A stretch of 5,850 nucleotides of DNA from Oscillospiraceae bacterium. GTDB lineage: Bacteria; Bacillota_A; Clostridia; Oscillospirales; Ruminococcaceae. The notes beneath the pieces were generated by a model. It did no database searches, was not told where the DNA came from, and saw only the letters and a program-made list of their open reading frames with translations. Shown here in pieces: positions 4,925-5,850 of the stretch. The stretch is from positions 1 to 5,850 of the forward strand of contig CAAFWX010000278.1 in NCBI GenBank assembly GCA_900766795.1. The letters are read 5' to 3'. A program made the translations under genes and the position numbers. Every line of letters begins with the position of its first letter. Position 1 is the first letter of the stretch.

Positions 4925-5850
4925 TTACCCCTCTTTCCTTGACATCAACACAACGCACTCAACGTGCGAGGTGAACGGGAACATATCCACAGGTTGGATT
5001 TTCTCGGCGGAGTAGCCGTTCTTGCAGAGAAACCTCAGGTCGCGTGCAAGCGTTTCGGGGTTGCAGGAAACGTAAACCACACGCTTCGGTGAGAGCTTTA
5101 CAAGGTTTTGCAGAAACTCTATGCTGCATCCAATACGGGTCGGGTCAGTGACAACCACGTCCACGGTTTTTCCCTCGCAGGCGCAGTCTGCCATGAATTT
5201 CCCCGCGTCGCAGCAGCGAAACTCCGCATTGCTGACGCCGTTCAGCTTTGCGTTCGCCTGTGCGTCTTTCACAGCTTCCGGGTTTAGCTCCGCGCCGATG
5301 ACATGCTTCGCCCTGCGCGAGAGAATCAGCCCGATTGTGCCCGTCCCGCAGTAGCAGTCCAGCAGGGTTTCCCTGCCCGAAAGCTGCGCAAATTCCGCCG
5401 CTTTTTCGTACAGCACCTGCGTCTGCACAGGGTTCACCTGATAGAACGACTGCGGGCTTATGCGAAACCTCATTGCGCAAAGCTCCTCCTCAATGTAGCC
5501 GTCGCCGAAAAGCACTTCGTTTTCCTTTCCGAGAAACAGCCTGAGATTACCTGTGTTGATGTTGCGCACAAGCGTAGTGATTTCCGGGTGCTTTTTTGTG
5601 AGAGCATTCACGAATGAACGCTGCTTCGGAAAAGTTCCTCCCACTGTGACAATAACCACCATAATCTGCCCGCTTACAAATCCGCGCCTGACCAGAACAT
5701 GCCGCAGAAAACCGTTGCCGGTTTTGTGGTTGTATGCCTGCATTTTGAACTCTGCGCAAGCTTCGTGACAGAGCATATGATTTCCTGCGCGGCGGTATCT
5801 TCAATAAGGCACTCCTCAACGGGCGTGATTGAACCCGTTGAAGATCGGAA
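4925..5850 (-). CDS. rlmD: 23S rRNA (uracil-5-)-methyltransferase, RlmD/TrmA family (5' partial, frameshifted)
   Basis: The enzyme transfers a methyl group from SAM to C5 of a uridine, probably in 23S rRNA. Counting from the in-frame Met at 5776-5774, the 283 residues show SFYQVN (110-115), the SAM loop LLDCYCGTGTIGL (138-150), GAELNPEAV (161-169), DPTR (211-214, usually DPPR), the catalytic Cys238 in VSCNP, and Glu273 in HVECVVLM. That Met is not the true start: an adjacent frame at about 5835-5755 encodes the preceding family sequence (SITPVEECLIEDTAAQEII), and the two frames join only if about one base is missing near 5750-5765. The TRAM domain and most of the iron-sulfur Cys region lie beyond the window. 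The gene converges on the plus-strand operon and looks like chromosomal backbone. Family is firm; RlmD versus RlmCD or TrmA specificity is not resolved. Confidence 0.88.
5816..5841. repeat. Inverted repeat at the window end
   Basis: TCAACGGG (5816-5823) and CCCGTTGA (5834-5841) are perfect 8-base inverted arms around a ten-base loop. They lie inside the methyltransferase coding region and end exactly where an adapter-like sequence begins, so a library fold-back artefact is possible. Confidence 0.7.
5842..5850. other. Illumina adapter-like sequence at the end
   Basis: The last nine bases, AGATCGGAA, equal the first nine bases of the common Illumina adapter that begins AGATCGGAAGAGC. A chance match of this length exactly at the terminus is unlikely if the window ends at a contig end. 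These bases are probably not genomic. Confidence 0.6.

Noticed and set aside
5547..5819. Minus-strand ORF over the methyltransferase N-terminal region
   Set aside because: It is a third frame; the other two frames carry recognisable methyltransferase sequence on each side of the frameshift.

Overview
The window looks like DNA from a low-to-mid GC Firmicute, most likely a gut or rumen Clostridia member (Ruminococcaceae/Oscillospiraceae type). The basis is protein style: a clostridial large serine recombinase tail, the HGGGN variant of citrate synthase, a DUF445 membrane protein, strong GGAGG-type ribosome binding sites and a consensus SigA-type promoter. This assignment is inference, since no search was run.

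Layout: (1) 1-609 (+) is the C-terminal part of a large serine recombinase, with its N-terminus outside the window. (2) 610-776 is a control region holding a near-perfect extended -10 promoter with operator-like palindromes over the start point. (3) 777-4543 (+) is a compact five-gene block: MarR-type regulator, second MarR-type regulator, citrate synthase, DUF445 membrane protein and flavodoxin-like protein. The last four are tightly packed (17-nt overlap, ATGA overlap, 14-nt gap). (4) 4544-4924 holds no intact gene. It contains a strong GC hairpin at 4590-4617, a decayed inverted copy of the recombinase C-terminus (about 4633-4741, minus strand) and a two-copy 11-bp repeat. (5) 4925-5850 (-) is an RlmD/TrmA-family rRNA (uracil-5-)-methyltransferase, cut by the window edge and apparently frameshifted near 5755.

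How the parts fit: a TAGTTT(A/G)AAA(A/C)CAAAC motif lies in front of both MarR genes, so the two regulators probably share an operator and control themselves, each other and the downstream genes. The second regulator is translationally coupled to citrate synthase, making entry of acetyl-CoA and oxaloacetate into citrate the likely main output. The DUF445 and flavodoxin-like proteins would be co-expressed. The block lies between an apparently intact recombinase 3' end and an inverted recombinase fragment, so it may be cargo or scar DNA of an integrative element next to the chromosomal rlmD-like gene.

Data quality: the last nine bases (5842-5850) match the end of a common Illumina adapter and abut an inverted repeat. 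The frameshift in the methyltransferase lies within 100 bases of that end, so it may be an assembly error rather than biology.
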